Notes under the pieces: model-generated
The model's input: only the letters and a program-made list of their open reading frames with translations
Told to the model about the DNA's origin: nothing
Databases searched by the model: none
Program-made: the position numbers and the translations under genes
Shown: positions 5,180-5,554 of the stretch, one piece after another
Numbering within the stretch: the first letter of the stretch is position 1
Layout of the letters: each line of letters starts with the position of its first letter
Origin: Desulfobacterales bacterium
GTDB lineage: Bacteria > Desulfobacterota > Desulfobacteria > Desulfobacterales > JAUCGF01
Reading direction: 5' to 3'
Assembly (NCBI GenBank): GCA_029940345.1
Contig: JAOZRC010000400.1
Span: 1-5,554 of the forward strand
Length of the DNA: 5,554 nucleotides

Positions 5180-5554
5180 ATGAAAAAAGTATTATTAATC
5201 AACGCGCATCAATTTTATGAAGGATTTTCCGAAGGTAAACTGAACAAAACTATGGCTGAAGTCATGAACGAAGCGCTCGAGGCCAAAGGCTGTGAAGTGA
5301 AACGAACATATATTGAGAAAGGCTATGATATTAACGAAGAAGTGCAAAAGCACCTATGGGCGGATATTATCATCACTCAATCCCCGGTTTATTGGTTCGG
5401 TGCTCCGTGGATTTATAAAAAATATATTGATGAAGTATTTACCGCCGGTCTTGTTCAACAAAGCTTATTAATTGATGATGGAAGAACACGTAAAGACCCT
5501 GATAGGCAGTATGGAACCGGTGGAAAAATGCAAGGTAAAAAATACATGCTATCG
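5180..5554 (+). CDS. mdaB: MdaB-type NAD(P)H:quinone oxidoreductase, flavodoxin fold (partial, 3' end outside window)
   Basis: 125 codons are visible of a family usually near 190-200 residues. The start MKKVLLINAH is the flavodoxin-like first strand and FMN phosphate-binding region. Further matches to Escherichia coli MdaB as I recall it are ADIIITQSPVYWFGAPWIYKKYIDEVF (about 61-87), DGRTRKDP (100-107), YGTGG (111-115) and QGKKYMLS (118-125). These FAD/FMN enzymes carry out two-electron reduction of quinones with NAD(P)H, which avoids semiquinone radicals. They are cytosolic and are linked to quinone and oxidative stress defence. The ATG at 5180 is supported by GGAGG 5 bases upstream. It lies in the same direction as the M56 gene, 72 bases away, so it could be an output of that regulatory pair. 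This link is inference. Confidence 0.9.
   Translation, partial: MKKVLLINAHQFYEGFSEGKLNKTMAEVMNEALEAKGCEVKRTYIEKGYDINEEVQKHLWADIIITQSPVYWFGAPWIYKKYIDEVFTAGLVQQSLLIDDGRTRKDPDRQYGTGGKMQGKKYMLS

Noticed and set aside
4894..5202. 102-codon minus-strand frame over the end of the M56 gene and the following gap
   Set aside because: It is antisense to the HEAT-like tail and to the mdaB ribosome binding site, with an AT-rich start and no recognisable domain.

Overview
This window most resembles part of a chromosome from an uncultured or environmental Gram-negative bacterium. No gene fixes the taxon. A secreted GH105 pectin-type hydrolase, a BlaI/M56 pair with a C-terminal HEAT-like tail, and a PAS/sigma-54 activator remnant are combinations I associate with Lentisphaerae/Verrucomicrobia/Planctomycetes-like or desulfobacterial genomes. 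That is inference only.

Left part (1-2702): this looks like a stretch of an integron gene-cassette array with no integrase in view. Four codirectional, functionally unrelated single genes are separated by three imperfect hairpins. In order they are the 3' end of an isoprenylcysteine/phospholipid methyltransferase-type membrane protein, a secreted GH88/GH105 unsaturated rhamnogalacturonyl hydrolase, a half-length HxxxDG acyltransferase-like protein, and a truncated metallo-beta-lactamase-fold hydrolase. The hairpins at about 172-229, 1322-1377 and 2256-2330 each have features of attC sites: a GTT-containing R' core at the 3' edge, an upstream partner core (clear in the first, degenerate in the other two), and a stem with a single unpaired extrahelical base. 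The first two also overlap the stop codon of the preceding gene. Cassette boundaries would fall at 223/224, 1371/1372 and 2323/2324.

Middle part (about 2680-3191): this is a zone of gene debris. The metallo-hydrolase frame runs off its homologous region at about 2684 into the reverse complement of a decayed minus-strand regulator. That regulator still shows a coiled coil, a PAS domain broken by one extra base in a homopolymer, and a sigma-54 activator tail (GNVRELEN). The AAA+ core between PAS and tail is missing, as is the DNA-binding end. No fourth attC was found, so the last cassette appears to have lost its 3' end when this junction formed.

Right part (3262-5554): an apparently intact two-gene regulatory operon of a BlaI/MecI-type winged-helix repressor and a BlaR1/MecR1-type M56 membrane metallopeptidase lies behind a promoter flanked by three AATTCGYAT repeats that could be its operator. 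The M56 protein has no penicillin-binding sensor domain and instead ends in a short HEAT-like region, so it probably senses something other than a beta-lactam. After a 72-bp AT-rich gap the 5' part of an MdaB-type NAD(P)H:quinone oxidoreductase begins and runs off the window.
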